DNA of 64,000 bases, from assembly GCF_000265425.1 (NCBI RefSeq), contig NC_018014.1, positions 2,728,001 to 2,792,000 of the forward strand, given 5' to 3'. This DNA comes from Terriglobus roseus DSM 18391 (GTDB lineage: Bacteria > Acidobacteriota > Terriglobia > Terriglobales > Acidobacteriaceae). Under the pieces are notes generated by a model. It saw nothing but the letters and a program-made list of their open reading frames with translations, searched no databases and was not told the DNA's origin. Below are positions 18,633 to 27,175 of the stretch, in pieces. The translations under genes and the position numbers were made by a program. The stretch's first letter is position 1; the number at the start of each line of letters is the position of its first letter.

Positions 18633-20630
18633 ATGGCGAAACGCACCAAAGAAAAGCCCAAGCCCGCAGCGAAGTCCGGCGGCGACGAAGAGGTACTGGG
18701 AAAGGCCTATGACAGCCGGCTGATGCGCCGGCTGCTGACCTACATGCGTCCCTACACGGGCCATGCCGTCCTCAGCTTCGCCGCCATCCTGCTCAAGGCC
18801 GCCGCGGACGTCGCGGGCCCTTACCTGATCCTCGTTGCGACCGATCGCTACATGACGGGCCGCTCCACGACGTTTGTACCGCCATTTCTCCAGCGCCATC
18901 TCAGCACAGTGCCGCTCACGGGTATCACCCAGTGCGCGCTACTCTACATGTGCGCGCTGCTGATGAGCTACGGTCTCGAGTTCCTGCAGACCTACCTGAT
19001 GCAGTGGACCGGCCAGCGCATCATGTTCGACATGCGCTCGCAGATCTTCCGCCACCTGCAGCGCATGCACGTCGGCTTCTACGACAAGAATCCCGTGGGC
19101 CGCCTGGTTACGCGCGTCACAAGCGACATTGACGCGCTGAACGAAATGTTCACGAGCGGCGTGCTCGCGATCTTCGAAGACGTCTTCGTCCTGATCTTCA
19201 TCGTCGGCATCATGCTTTGGATGAGCTGGCCGCTGGCCCTGCTCACGCTCTCCGTACTGCCGCTCATCATGTACGCCACGCGGCTCTTTCGGATCGCCGT
19301 ACGCGCCAGCTACCGTCGCATCCGCGTCGCCATTGCGAAGATCAACGCCTACACGCAGGAACACGTCAGCGGCATGAGCGTCGTACAACTCTTCAACCGC
19401 GAAGAGCGCGCCTACAAGGACTTCCAAAGCATCAACGCAGAACATCGCGACGCCTTCGTCGACCAGGTGCAGGCCTACTCGCTCTACTATCCTGCAGTCG
19501 AATTGCTCAGCAGCATCGCCATCGCAACGGTCATCTGGAAGGGTGGCCTAGGCGTCCTCCACGGCAGCACCTTCTTCGGCCGCACGGTCACGGTCGGCGT
19601 CCTGCTTGCCTTCATGCAGTACGCGCAGCGCTTCTTCCGGCCCATCATGGACCTCAGCGAGAAGTACAACATTCTGCAGGCTGCCATGGCCGCCAGCGAA
19701 CGTGTCTTCAAGCTGATCGATACCGAGCCCGAAATCGTCTCACCGGCAACCGTCACCGCCACGCCAGACAGTGGCTCACCGTGCGCCATTGAGTTCCGCG
19801 ATGTCTGGTTCACCTACCAGACGCTGAACGACGACCAGCGCGTCTGGGTCGAAACCGCGGCCGACGCGGAGCTTGCCGCATCGACCGACATCGAGTGGAT
19901 CCTCCGTGGTGTTTCGTTCCGCGTGGCGCGCGGTGAGACCGCTGCCATCGTCGGACACACCGGTGCCGGCAAGACGACCATCACGGCCCTGATGATGCGC
20001 TTCTACGACGTCACGCGCGGCGCAGTCCTGATCGATGGTGTCGACGTCCGCGAAGTAGCTCTCGACACCCTGCGCAGGCGATTCGGTGTCGTTCTGCAGG
20101 ATGCCTTTCTGTTCACCGGCACCGTCCGCAGCAACATCCGTCTGGGCAGTGAATGGATCACGGACGCCGAGGTCGAGCATGCCGCCGACGAGGTCAACAT
20201 CGGCGACTTCATCCGCACCCTGCCGCAGGGCTTCGACCAGCCCATGCAGGAGCGCGGCGCGACCCTCTCCACCGGCCAGAAGCAGCTCATCAGCTTCGCA
20301 CGCGCTCTGGCGCACCGGCCTGAGATCCTGATCCTCGACGAAGCCACCAGCTCCGTCGACACCGATACCGAACTGCGCGTGCGACTTGCCCTGCAGCGCA
20401 TGATCACCGGCCGCACCTCGGTCGTAATCGCACACCGCCTCTCCACCATTCAGCGCGCAGACACCATCCTGGTCATGCACAAGGGCCAGCTCCGCGAGAG
20501 CGGCACGCATAACGAACTGCTCGTGGAGCGCGGCCTCTACTGGCGCCTCTACCGCCTGCAGTACAAGGATCAGGAAGACACCGTCATCCCCATTCCGGCA
20601 GAACCACTCCGCCTGCAGCCCGGCGACTAA
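18633..20630 (+). CDS. ABC exporter half-transporter, MdlB/YheH type
   Basis: A 665-aa exporter: charged N-terminus, six membrane helices (about residues 40-330), nucleotide-binding domain (about 385-640). Walker A is GHTGAGKTT, the signature LSTGQKQLISFARAL, and Walker B ILILDEATSSVD with the catalytic Glu present. The GQKQLxSFARAL form is characteristic of the MdlB/YheH subunit of heterodimeric exporters; the matching MdlA/YheI-type half is at 801-2549. About 25 extra residues before Walker A (DDQRVWVETAADAEL) form an insertion in the NBD. The start at 18633 is chosen over the in-frame ATG at 18471, which overlaps hemW. Ends with a clear terminator. Confidence 0.88.
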   Translation: MAKRTKEKPKPAAKSGGDEEVLGKAYDSRLMRRLLTYMRPYTGHAVLSFAAILLKAAADVAGPYLILVATDRYMTGRSTTFVPPFLQRHLSTVPLTGITQCALLYMCALLMSYGLEFLQTYLMQWTGQRIMFDMRSQIFRHLQRMHVGFYDKNPVGRLVTRVTSDIDALNEMFTSGVLAIFEDVFVLIFIVGIMLWMSWPLALLTLSVLPLIMYATRLFRIAVRASYRRIRVAIAKINAYTQEHVSGMSVVQLFNREERAYKDFQSINAEHRDAFVDQVQAYSLYYPAVELLSSIAIATVIWKGGLGVLHGSTFFGRTVTVGVLLAFMQYAQRFFRPIMDLSEKYNILQAAMAASERVFKLIDTEPEIVSPATVTATPDSGSPCAIEFRDVWFTYQTLNDDQRVWVETAADAELAASTDIEWILRGVSFRVARGETAAIVGHTGAGKTTITALMMRFYDVTRGAVLIDGVDVREVALDTLRRRFGVVLQDAFLFTGTVRSNIRLGSEWITDAEVEHAADEVNIGDFIRTLPQGFDQPMQERGATLSTGQKQLISFARALAHRPEILILDEATSSVDTDTELRVRLALQRMITGRTSVVIAHRLSTIQRADTILVMHKGQLRESGTHNELLVERGLYWRLYRLQYKDQEDTVIPIPAEPLRLQPGD

Positions 20631-20649
20631 CGCAACATCGATTCAACAC

Positions 20650-20684
20650 AGAAGCGGAGGCCCCATCGGCCTCCGCTTCTTCTT
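20650..20684 (+). terminator. Intrinsic terminator after the MdlB-type ABC gene
   Basis: A 13-base-pair stem AGAAGCGGAGGCC / GGCCTCCGCTTCT with a CCATC loop, followed by TCTT, 19 bases after the stop. The A/G-rich 5' arm gives a fair T-tract for the convergent gene as well. Confidence 0.85.
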
Positions 20685-20702
20685 GCTGTCGACCACGGAT
20701 CG

Positions 20703-21908
20703 TTACCGGCGACGGACACCCTCACGACCATTGTGGTTCTCGCGCTGGATCTGGTGGCTGGCGACGTTCTGTTCGCGATTCACCTGCTGCCGCTCAGGTC
20801 CGTTTAGCCGGCCGCCGTTTGCCATACGATCCGCCCTCACCTGCTGGTTGATGTTCTGCTGACGGCTCTCCGCTCGTGCCGCCTCGCTCGCCGTCATCTG
20901 GCCGCTGTTGATGCCGTTGGCAATTCGCTGCTGCTGATTCGCCTCGCGGTCACCCACCAGACTATTGCCCTGGTTCTGTACGGCAGCATTGTGCTTGTCG
21001 TTGTAGATCGAGTTGCTGATGTTGTTCTGGCGCTGGTTGATGTTCTGCTGCTCCTGCGGCGTCAGGCTCCCGCCGTTCGCTGCACGGTCATTCCGAATGG
21101 TGTTGTTCAGGTTCGCCTCGCGCCCCTCAACGTTTCTCGTCTCACCGGCGGTCATCTGCCCGGAAGCGACACCCTGCGCAATGCGGCCCTGCTGGTCGAA
21201 GCGGCGGCCATTCACCTGGTTCATCGCAAGCGTCTGCGGCCGACCACCATTCACGCTGGCAAGCGAGCCGCGATCCTGCGCAAAGTTCGTCTGGTGCATC
21301 TGCTGATTTACCGTGGCACCCACATGCTGCTCATGGGCAAAGGCCATCTGCTGCGGCGTCGGCCGCGCCGCGATCCCACCAGGTCCATTGAAGCTCACAC
21401 GGTTGATGTTGTTGTTCACAATCACCGTGCGGTCGACGTACGTGTTGTGAATGACCGTCGTATTCACATTCATCACAGCCGTGTTGTAACGGAAGGTATT
21501 CCCCGCCCACACACCGCCGCCAAAGCCCACGCCCGTATAGCCAAAGCCATAGTTCACGCCGCCATAGAAGCCGACATGCGGTCCCCAGTAGCCGGGATGC
21601 CAGCCATACGCACCGCTTGCAAAGCCCCAGTAACCCGGCGTCCACAAATAGCCAACCTGCGGCGGCGCAACCCACACGCCCGGCACCCAGTAGTAGCCCG
21701 CAGGACCATAGGCCCAGTATCCCGGCGTCCACAGGTAGCCCGGCGTCGGGCACGGCGGCTGCACGTAGACCGGCAGCGCGGGCGGCGCAGTGTGAATGGC
21801 GATGCCAATCGAAAACGACTGGGCCGCAGCGGATGGCGGCGCGATGCTTGCAACAGCAGCGATCAAAGGCAGAGTTGCAGCGAAGGTCAGTTGCACGAAG
21901 CGATTCAT
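20703..21908 (-). CDS. Exported WXXGXW (YXWGXW) repeat protein with C-terminal tandem repeats
   Basis: A 401-aa protein with a signal peptide (cleavage near SAAAQS). Residues about 58-115 hold repeated TPGYW / PGVW / HPGYWG units, the WXXGXW repeat family found in exported proteins of Gram-negative bacteria. After a Gly/Tyr/Asn-rich stretch, the C-terminal half contains two copies of a roughly 80-residue unit built on RIAxGIxSGQMTAxE, an Asn/Gln-rich helix, and RxANGGxL, spaced about 79 residues apart. The composition (Asn, Gln, Arg) suggests an extended fibrous or surface protein. Function unknown. Divergent from lpxB across about 170 bases. Confidence 0.7.
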   Translation of the reverse strand: MNRFVQLTFAATLPLIAAVASIAPPSAAAQSFSIGIAIHTAPPALPVYVQPPCPTPGYLWTPGYWAYGPAGYYWVPGVWVAPPQVGYLWTPGYWGFASGAYGWHPGYWGPHVGFYGGVNYGFGYTGVGFGGGVWAGNTFRYNTAVMNVNTTVIHNTYVDRTVIVNNNINRVSFNGPGGIAARPTPQQMAFAHEQHVGATVNQQMHQTNFAQDRGSLASVNGGRPQTLAMNQVNGRRFDQQGRIAQGVASGQMTAGETRNVEGREANLNNTIRNDRAANGGSLTPQEQQNINQRQNNISNSIYNDKHNAAVQNQGNSLVGDREANQQQRIANGINSGQMTASEAARAESRQQNINQQVRADRMANGGRLNGPERQQVNREQNVASHQIQRENHNGREGVRRR

Positions 21909-22082
21909 GGTGTCTCCCGTGCACGAAGTCAGTCCGTGCAGACAGCCACTTCAACCCACGGCTTTTTCGGATGTTTCTCGCAGCCTCGCACAATGCGTTC
22001 CGTGTCGCAATTCTGCGTATCCGACATAACGAGCTCCGCAGCAACATCGCCCACCTACCGCGACGGATACACTTGTCGGGAC

Positions 22083-23309
22083 GTGCTGCAGACCCCACTC
22101 ATCTTCCTCTCGGCCGGCGAGGCCAGCGGCGACCACTACGGCGCACAACTCATCGCTGCCGTAAAAGCCGTCCTGCCACAGGCCCGTTTCATCGGACTGG
22201 GCGGAGCCGCCATGGAAGCCGAAGGCCAGCAACGAGTCGTCCGCGCAGAAGACGTCGCCGTCATGGGCATCACCGAGATACTGCAACACATCCCGCGCAT
22301 CCTCGGCAGCTACCTCCGGCTCGTCCAATCCATCAAGAGGAACCGGCCAGACGTCGCCGTGCTCATCGACTTCCCCGATGTCAACTTCCGTCTCGCCAAA
22401 CACCTCAAGAGGCTCGGTGTACCCGTCATCTGGTTCGTCAGCCCGCAACTCTGGGCCTGGAAGCGTAGTCGTCTGCGCTGGGTGCAGCAACGCATCTGGA
22501 AGATGCTGACCATCTTTCCCTTCGAAGAGACCTTCTATGCCAACCGCGGCGTCACGGCCGAATTCGTCGGACATCCGCTGGCGGAACAGCCGCTCCCGAC
22601 GATCTCTCGCGAGCAATACGCGAAGGATCACAGCCTCGATCCTGCAAAGCAGTGGGTCGCTCTCCTGCCCGGCAGCCGTGGCGGTGAGATCGACGCAAAC
22701 CTGCCAGAGATGGTGCGCGCAACCGCACTCATCGAGCAGGACTATCAGTACCTTCTCCCCGTCGCACCCACCGTCAGCGACGCACGTCGCGATGCGATGA
22801 GGACCGCCACGCAGGCATCCAGAGTCAAGCTGGTGTCCGACGCCCGCGCCGCCTTGCTGCACAGCCGCGCAGCCGTCGTAGCCAGCGGCACGGCGACAGT
22901 GCAGGCAGCGGTCATCGGCATCCCGTTCCTCCTCGTCTATCGAGTCTCGGACCTTACGTTTAAGGCAGCGAAGCGCCTGGTCCGATACCCCGTCGAAATT
23001 CCGGCGGAGGAGGACGCGCACGGCAATCTTCCCATCGGCATGGTGAACCTCGTCGCCGGCAGGCGGATCGTCCCCGAGCTCCTCCAGGAACACTTCACCG
23101 GAGAAGCCGCCGCCGCGGCCCTGAGACCCCTCCTCGAAGATTCACCCGAGCGTGCGGCTCAGATCGCAGCCCTCGCTGAAGTCCGTCACAAGCTCCAATC
23201 CCCCAACCACCGCACCGGCATCGAAAGCCTGCGCGACGCCGTACTGGAAGCTCTTGAACCGCCGCCCCTGACCACCTCATCCGCCGCGCCTGCATCTGCG
23301 TCTAAATAA
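22083..23309 (+). CDS. lpxB: Lipid-A-disaccharide synthase
   Basis: A 408-aa GT19 glycosyltransferase that joins UDP-diacylglucosamine and lipid X in lipid A synthesis at the inner membrane. Diagnostic motifs: SAGEASGDHYGA at the N-terminus, LIDFPDVNFRLAK, FVSPQLWAWK, FPFEETFY, FVGHPLAE and LLPGSRGGEI. The frame is open far upstream, but the family start coincides with a GTG at 22083 (VLQTPLIFLSAGE). It stands alone here rather than in an lpxD-fabZ-lpxA cluster. Its presence shows that the organism makes LPS. Confidence 0.93.
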   Translation: MLQTPLIFLSAGEASGDHYGAQLIAAVKAVLPQARFIGLGGAAMEAEGQQRVVRAEDVAVMGITEILQHIPRILGSYLRLVQSIKRNRPDVAVLIDFPDVNFRLAKHLKRLGVPVIWFVSPQLWAWKRSRLRWVQQRIWKMLTIFPFEETFYANRGVTAEFVGHPLAEQPLPTISREQYAKDHSLDPAKQWVALLPGSRGGEIDANLPEMVRATALIEQDYQYLLPVAPTVSDARRDAMRTATQASRVKLVSDARAALLHSRAAVVASGTATVQAAVIGIPFLLVYRVSDLTFKAAKRLVRYPVEIPAEEDAHGNLPIGMVNLVAGRRIVPELLQEHFTGEAAAAALRPLLEDSPERAAQIAALAEVRHKLQSPNHRTGIESLRDAVLEALEPPPLTTSSAAPASASK

Positions 23310-23367
23310 AGGACAGCCCATAATTGGGCTACCCTTGCCTCAGCTCGAATGAAGGACCCTCGCCAGC

Positions 23368-25350
23368 ATGTTTGCGATCCGCAAGTTTGTAGTCGCCACC
23401 AGCGCCGCCGCTCTCTCTATCTCCGCCGCCGCCCAGACCAGCGGCACGCGCCAGCCGCTGCAGGTGACCGGCTACACCATCGACGCACAGCTTGATCCCG
23501 TCGCTCAGCGCCTGACAGCGACCGCCGCCGTCACCTTCACAGCGGTTCAGGACCTCATGTCGGCCACCTTCGAACTGAACAACGGCCTCCGCATCACCAA
23601 GATCACCGGGCCGGACGGCAAGCCGCTCGACAGCGACCGTGACGCCAGACGCTCGACCGTTACGGTGTCGCTTCCCGTCGCTATCCCAACCGGAACAACC
23701 TCCACCTTTACATTCACTTACGCCGGCATCCTGAAAGAAGCAGATACAAGCCCGGTTGAGGGCATCAAGACCGCTGCGCTCGCCACGCCCATCTCCATGC
23801 TGCTCTACCCGGGCCGCTGGTTCCCCATGGTCGGCCTGTACACCAACCGCTTTACGATGAACCTGCACGCCACCGTCCCCAGCGATGAGATCGCCGTGAG
23901 CAGCGGTTTCACGGGTAAGAAATCGGTCGCTGGCAACAAGACCGAGTTCGACTTCGCATGGTCCAAACCCGGCTTCCCCGGAACCCTGATCGCAGGCAAG
24001 TTCCTACCGGCAGGCAAGGTCGCAGGCTCGAATCAGATCTCCATCTACGTCACCGAGCCGCACAAGGCCGCGGCTGCTGATTACGCCGGCGTAGCCGCGC
24101 AGCAGCAGGAGTACTTCACCAACACCTTCGGCCAGCCCGAGAGCGGCAAGCTGCAGATCGTCGAACTGCCCGACGACAGCGTCTCCGCATCCTGGGGACC
24201 AGAGATTGCCGCCATTGCGGGCAATCGCATCGGCGACAAGAACAGCCATCGCCTGCTGGCCAACACCATCAGCCGCCAGTGGTGGGGCTCTGAGATCTCG
24301 CCTGCCACACTGAACGACGCGTGGATCACGAACGGCATGGCCCGCTACTCCGAACTGATGAACCTGGAAGAGACCGGCGGCAAGACCGCGCTCCAGAACG
24401 CCATCCCCGATATCGAAGCAGGCGCGCTCGCCTACGACACGGCACCGCTCTCGACCCTCGCTCGCGTCGACCCATTCTCGCCACAGTTCCAGTCCATGAC
24501 GCTTGAGAAGGGTGCCATGGTCTTCCACATGCTCCGTTACCAGCTTGGCGACGACAAATTCCTCGCCTTCCTGAAGGGCCTGCTCTCGCAGTACACCGAC
24601 AAGCCCGTCCGCTCCGCTGATCTGGAAGTGGTCGCGAAGGCGCAGGGCGGCGAAGGCGTCAACCTGAGACCCTTCTTCGCGCAGTGGATCGATGGCACCG
24701 GCGCACCGTCCTTCCAGGACAAGTTCACCATCTACCGTCTCGGGTCCAACAAAGGCTTCCGCACCATCGGCTCTGTCTCGCAGGACCTCGACCTCTTCCG
24801 CATGCCCATCGACCTGCGCATCGAGACCGACGGTAAGACCGAAACCCGCAAGATCGACGTGACCGGTACGGACTCCGCGTACACCATCGAGACCTTCGGC
24901 CGTCCCCGCCGCATCGTCATCGATCCCGACAACTGGGTGCTCAAAAGCACGCCGGATCTCGCCGTCCGCGTCGCCGTCCTCAAGGGTCAGCAACTCGTAG
25001 CCCAGGGCGACCTCATCGGTGCACTGGCCGAGTACCAGAAGGCGCTCGACAGCAACAAGAACTCAGCGCTCGCAAACTACCGCATCGCAGAGATCTTCTT
25101 TACGCAACGTAACTACCAGTCGTCCGCCAACAGCTACCGCGACTCGCTGCGAGGCGACGGCGAACCGCGCTGGACGCAGGTCTGGAGCCACATCGGCCTC
25201 GGCAAGATCTTCGACCTGACCGGCCAGCGCGATCGTGCCGTGCAGGAATACCGACTCGCCGTGCAGACCAACGACAACACACAGGGCGCCATCAACGAAG
25301 CGCGTGCACTTCTGCAGAAACCCTTCGAGCGCGCGCGCTCCATGGACTAA
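23368..25350 (+). CDS. Exported M1 aminopeptidase-like protein without catalytic residues, with TPR tail
   Basis: A 660-aa protein with a signal peptide (cleavage near SAAAQT), an M1-type N-terminal beta saddle (about 35-210) and an M1-like helical domain (about 215-440). At the zinc site, where active enzymes have HExxH followed by WLNEG, this sequence has LLANTISRQWWG and DAWITNGMARY: all three ligands and the general base are lost, while the framing Trp/Gly residues remain. The tail (about 555-655) has TPR-like helices (GDLIGALAEYQKALDSN, ANYRIAEIFF). It is probably a binding or scaffold protein in the periplasm. Monocistronic, followed by a terminator. Confidence 0.78.
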   Translation: MFAIRKFVVATSAAALSISAAAQTSGTRQPLQVTGYTIDAQLDPVAQRLTATAAVTFTAVQDLMSATFELNNGLRITKITGPDGKPLDSDRDARRSTVTVSLPVAIPTGTTSTFTFTYAGILKEADTSPVEGIKTAALATPISMLLYPGRWFPMVGLYTNRFTMNLHATVPSDEIAVSSGFTGKKSVAGNKTEFDFAWSKPGFPGTLIAGKFLPAGKVAGSNQISIYVTEPHKAAAADYAGVAAQQQEYFTNTFGQPESGKLQIVELPDDSVSASWGPEIAAIAGNRIGDKNSHRLLANTISRQWWGSEISPATLNDAWITNGMARYSELMNLEETGGKTALQNAIPDIEAGALAYDTAPLSTLARVDPFSPQFQSMTLEKGAMVFHMLRYQLGDDKFLAFLKGLLSQYTDKPVRSADLEVVAKAQGGEGVNLRPFFAQWIDGTGAPSFQDKFTIYRLGSNKGFRTIGSVSQDLDLFRMPIDLRIETDGKTETRKIDVTGTDSAYTIETFGRPRRIVIDPDNWVLKSTPDLAVRVAVLKGQQLVAQGDLIGALAEYQKALDSNKNSALANYRIAEIFFTQRNYQSSANSYRDSLRGDGEPRWTQVWSHIGLGKIFDLTGQRDRAVQEYRLAVQTNDNTQGAINEARALLQKPFERARSMD

Positions 25351-25370
25351 GCTTCGTTTCGAACCAACAA

Positions 25371-25411
25371 GGCCCACGTCTCAATCCTGAGGCGTGGGCC
25401 CTGCCTTTTGC
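25371..25411 (+). terminator. Hairpin after the M1-like gene
   Basis: GGCCCACG-T-CTCA pairs with TGAG-G-CGTGGGCC around ATCC, 12 Watson-Crick pairs plus one T-G. CTGCCTTTT follows. Confidence 0.75.
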
Positions 25412-25701
25412 GAAGCAATGAGCCAGAATCCAACCACCACCTTCGGGTCAGAAGAATGTCGCATTCTTGCGCCTCAACACAAGCAACACGCGACGCAATT
25501 CCTGAATCCGCGCGCCACCAAAGCGCGTCTAGTTAGGTGTTCGGCAAGGAAATGCGGGTCACTCGAGAACCTGCGATCCGCACTGAACATGGCACAAGGC
25601 CAAACACGCCGGGCGATGAACGGAGCCGGCGCGAAGCTCTTCCCTAAAGCCGTGGGCACCAGTCGCGACCGCTCGACGACTGTCCCAACAGGGTGACACT
25701 T
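25412..25701. other. Intergenic region, no supported gene
   Basis: About 290 bases. Competing frames on both strands (100 and 105 codons) have no recognisable motif and odd composition. The promoter of the small secreted protein that follows is expected here. Confidence 0.4.
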
Positions 25702-25851
25702 ATGGTTCTTCGTAACGCTGCACTTTTGCTTGCACTGACGCTTCCAATAGCCGCATTCGCACAGGAGCATGATCGCTCCCCACACACGCATGACAGCTCA
25801 CCGCGTACGCACGACAGCTCGCCACGTCCCACCGGCCAGCCGACTCGCTAA
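25702..25851 (+). CDS. Small secreted His/Ser/Pro-rich protein, 49 aa
   Basis: ATG 25702 to TAA 25851. The first 21 residues form a clean signal peptide (VLRNAALLLALTLPIAAFA, cleavage before QEHD). The mature part is about 28 residues with a short direct repeat, THDSSPR twice, and four histidines. GGGTGA lies five to ten bases upstream as a weak ribosome-binding site, and a strong hairpin terminator follows 21 bases after the stop, which supports a genuine transcription unit. Function unknown; metal binding by the histidines is possible. Too short for homology to be judged by eye. Confidence 0.5.
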   Translation: MVLRNAALLLALTLPIAAFAQEHDRSPHTHDSSPRTHDSSPRPTGQPTR

Positions 25852-25872
25852 CCGAGTCACATCGACATCAGA

Positions 25873-25905
25873 AAGGGCATGGCGCAAGCCATGCCCTTCT
25901 CTATT
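25873..25905 (+). terminator. Intrinsic terminator with GCAA tetraloop
   Basis: A perfect 11-base-pair stem AAGGGCATGGC / GCCATGCCCTT closes a GCAA tetraloop, followed by CTCTATT. It serves the small secreted gene and may also serve the convergent phospholipase-D-like gene. Confidence 0.82.
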
Positions 25906-25923
25906 GCAAACCTTCCTCACGAA

Positions 25924-27075
25924 CTAATCTTTTCGCTGCACCTGCAGCTGCGCGGCCTGCGCCGCCATGTCCCGTAGCGCCAGCAACACGGCATCGTGGA
26001 TCTCTTCGCGGAAGGCATCACGCACTGTCTGTGCGACCTCACCCGGTTCAAACGCCACGTCACTCGTGCGGCGCTCGAAGACGCGCTCCAGCACCTGCTC
26101 CACCACCGGCTTCACGTTGATGTGCTTCGCAACGATCTTCGCCACACGCCGCACCGGGATATCCATCGCCGTTTCCATGGAGTCCTGCACCGCCGGCTGA
26201 GCCCCCTGCCAGTCGCCTTCGAAGATGTTGATCATCTTCTTCACCGCCGCTGCATCCTGGAAGATCACGCCAATCTCTCGGCGCGCCTCCAGCTCGAGCT
26301 TACGCAGACTCTGGCTGCCCAGAAATGCGGCCTTCCCATCACGAAGGATCGCGCGCACGTGCAGACGCATCCCCATCGTCCGCAGCGGCAGAATATTCGC
26401 CCGGGGTGAAGCGCGACCGATGATCCGCACATCCACGCCATCCGCGACCTTCTCCCGCAGCAACTTCACAAAGTCTGGATCGCTGATCTTCATCTCGTAC
26501 AGCAGCAGCTGCTTCTTGGCGCCCTTGATGAACTCCGTCAGCTCCTTGCGCGCGTTAATCGGGCTGACGACCAGCTCATGCACGCTCGACACAAACGGCG
26601 TCCGGTGCGAGTCGCACTCGAACAGCTTCACCGCCTCCGCCACGATCGCGGGTGTCGTAATCCGAGCGCCAAACGACCGGCTCAGCGTAATGTCCAGGTG
26701 CGTGTAGTTGAACGCCAGCAGGAACAGTTCCTTGCGGTCGATGATGAACATCTTGCCGTGGTAACGCACCAGGTCGTCCGCCGTACGCGTCACGGTAATG
26801 CCGCGCTCCAGCAGACGCATCTCCAGCTTGCGAAGGTTCTTCTCTTCGCCGCGATTGGTAAACGCGATCAGCGCCTGCACCGTAACGCCGCGCTGCACGG
26901 CTTCTACGAGAGCCCGTTCGATCTCGCTACGGTCATACCGAAAGATCAGAATCAGAATGCTCGTCTTCGCGCTGCGCAGCGCGTTCAACAGGGGCTCGAT
27001 GCCGTCATCCGGCTGTACCATCAGCTTCACTTGTATCTTGGTCTCCTGCTGTACTGGCACAGCGTCGTACTTCAT
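25924..27075 (-). CDS. Phospholipase D-like protein with degenerate HKD motifs
   Basis: A 383-aa protein with two PLD-like repeats. The first (about residues 20-165) has YHGKMFIIDRKELFLLAFNYT: the HxK is present, but the usual GSxN is changed to AFNYT. The second (about 185-300) has LHVRAILRDGKAAFLGSQS: HxR instead of HxK, with GSQS retained. Active PLD enzymes need two HKD motifs, so activity is doubtful or altered. The C-terminal 80 residues are helical and charged. No signal peptide or membrane helix. Family members include cardiolipin synthases and nucleases. Starts on the minus strand 100 bases from the next plus-strand gene. Confidence 0.72.
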   Translation of the reverse strand: MKYDAVPVQQETKIQVKLMVQPDDGIEPLLNALRSAKTSILILIFRYDRSEIERALVEAVQRGVTVQALIAFTNRGEEKNLRKLEMRLLERGITVTRTADDLVRYHGKMFIIDRKELFLLAFNYTHLDITLSRSFGARITTPAIVAEAVKLFECDSHRTPFVSSVHELVVSPINARKELTEFIKGAKKQLLLYEMKISDPDFVKLLREKVADGVDVRIIGRASPRANILPLRTMGMRLHVRAILRDGKAAFLGSQSLRKLELEARREIGVIFQDAAAVKKMINIFEGDWQGAQPAVQDSMETAMDIPVRRVAKIVAKHINVKPVVEQVLERVFERRTSDVAFEPGEVAQTVRDAFREEIHDAVLLALRDMAAQAAQLQVQRKD

Positions 27076-27175
27076 GAGGATGCAGAACCGCTAGTGGAAG
27101 ATGTTTTCCGTGCGTCGCGCATCGCACTTCGCGGGAATTGCTTCTTATCTCGTACAGACCACGTTCGGAGACAAC

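Noticed and set aside
20991-22082. N-terminal extension of the lpxB frame by 364 codons
   Set aside because: It lies antisense to the WXXGXW gene; family sequence starts only at the GTG at 22083.
25394-25791. Overlapping 100- and 105-codon frames on opposite strands
   Set aside because: Neither has protein-like composition or a start signal; the small secreted gene at 25702 explains the end of the region better.
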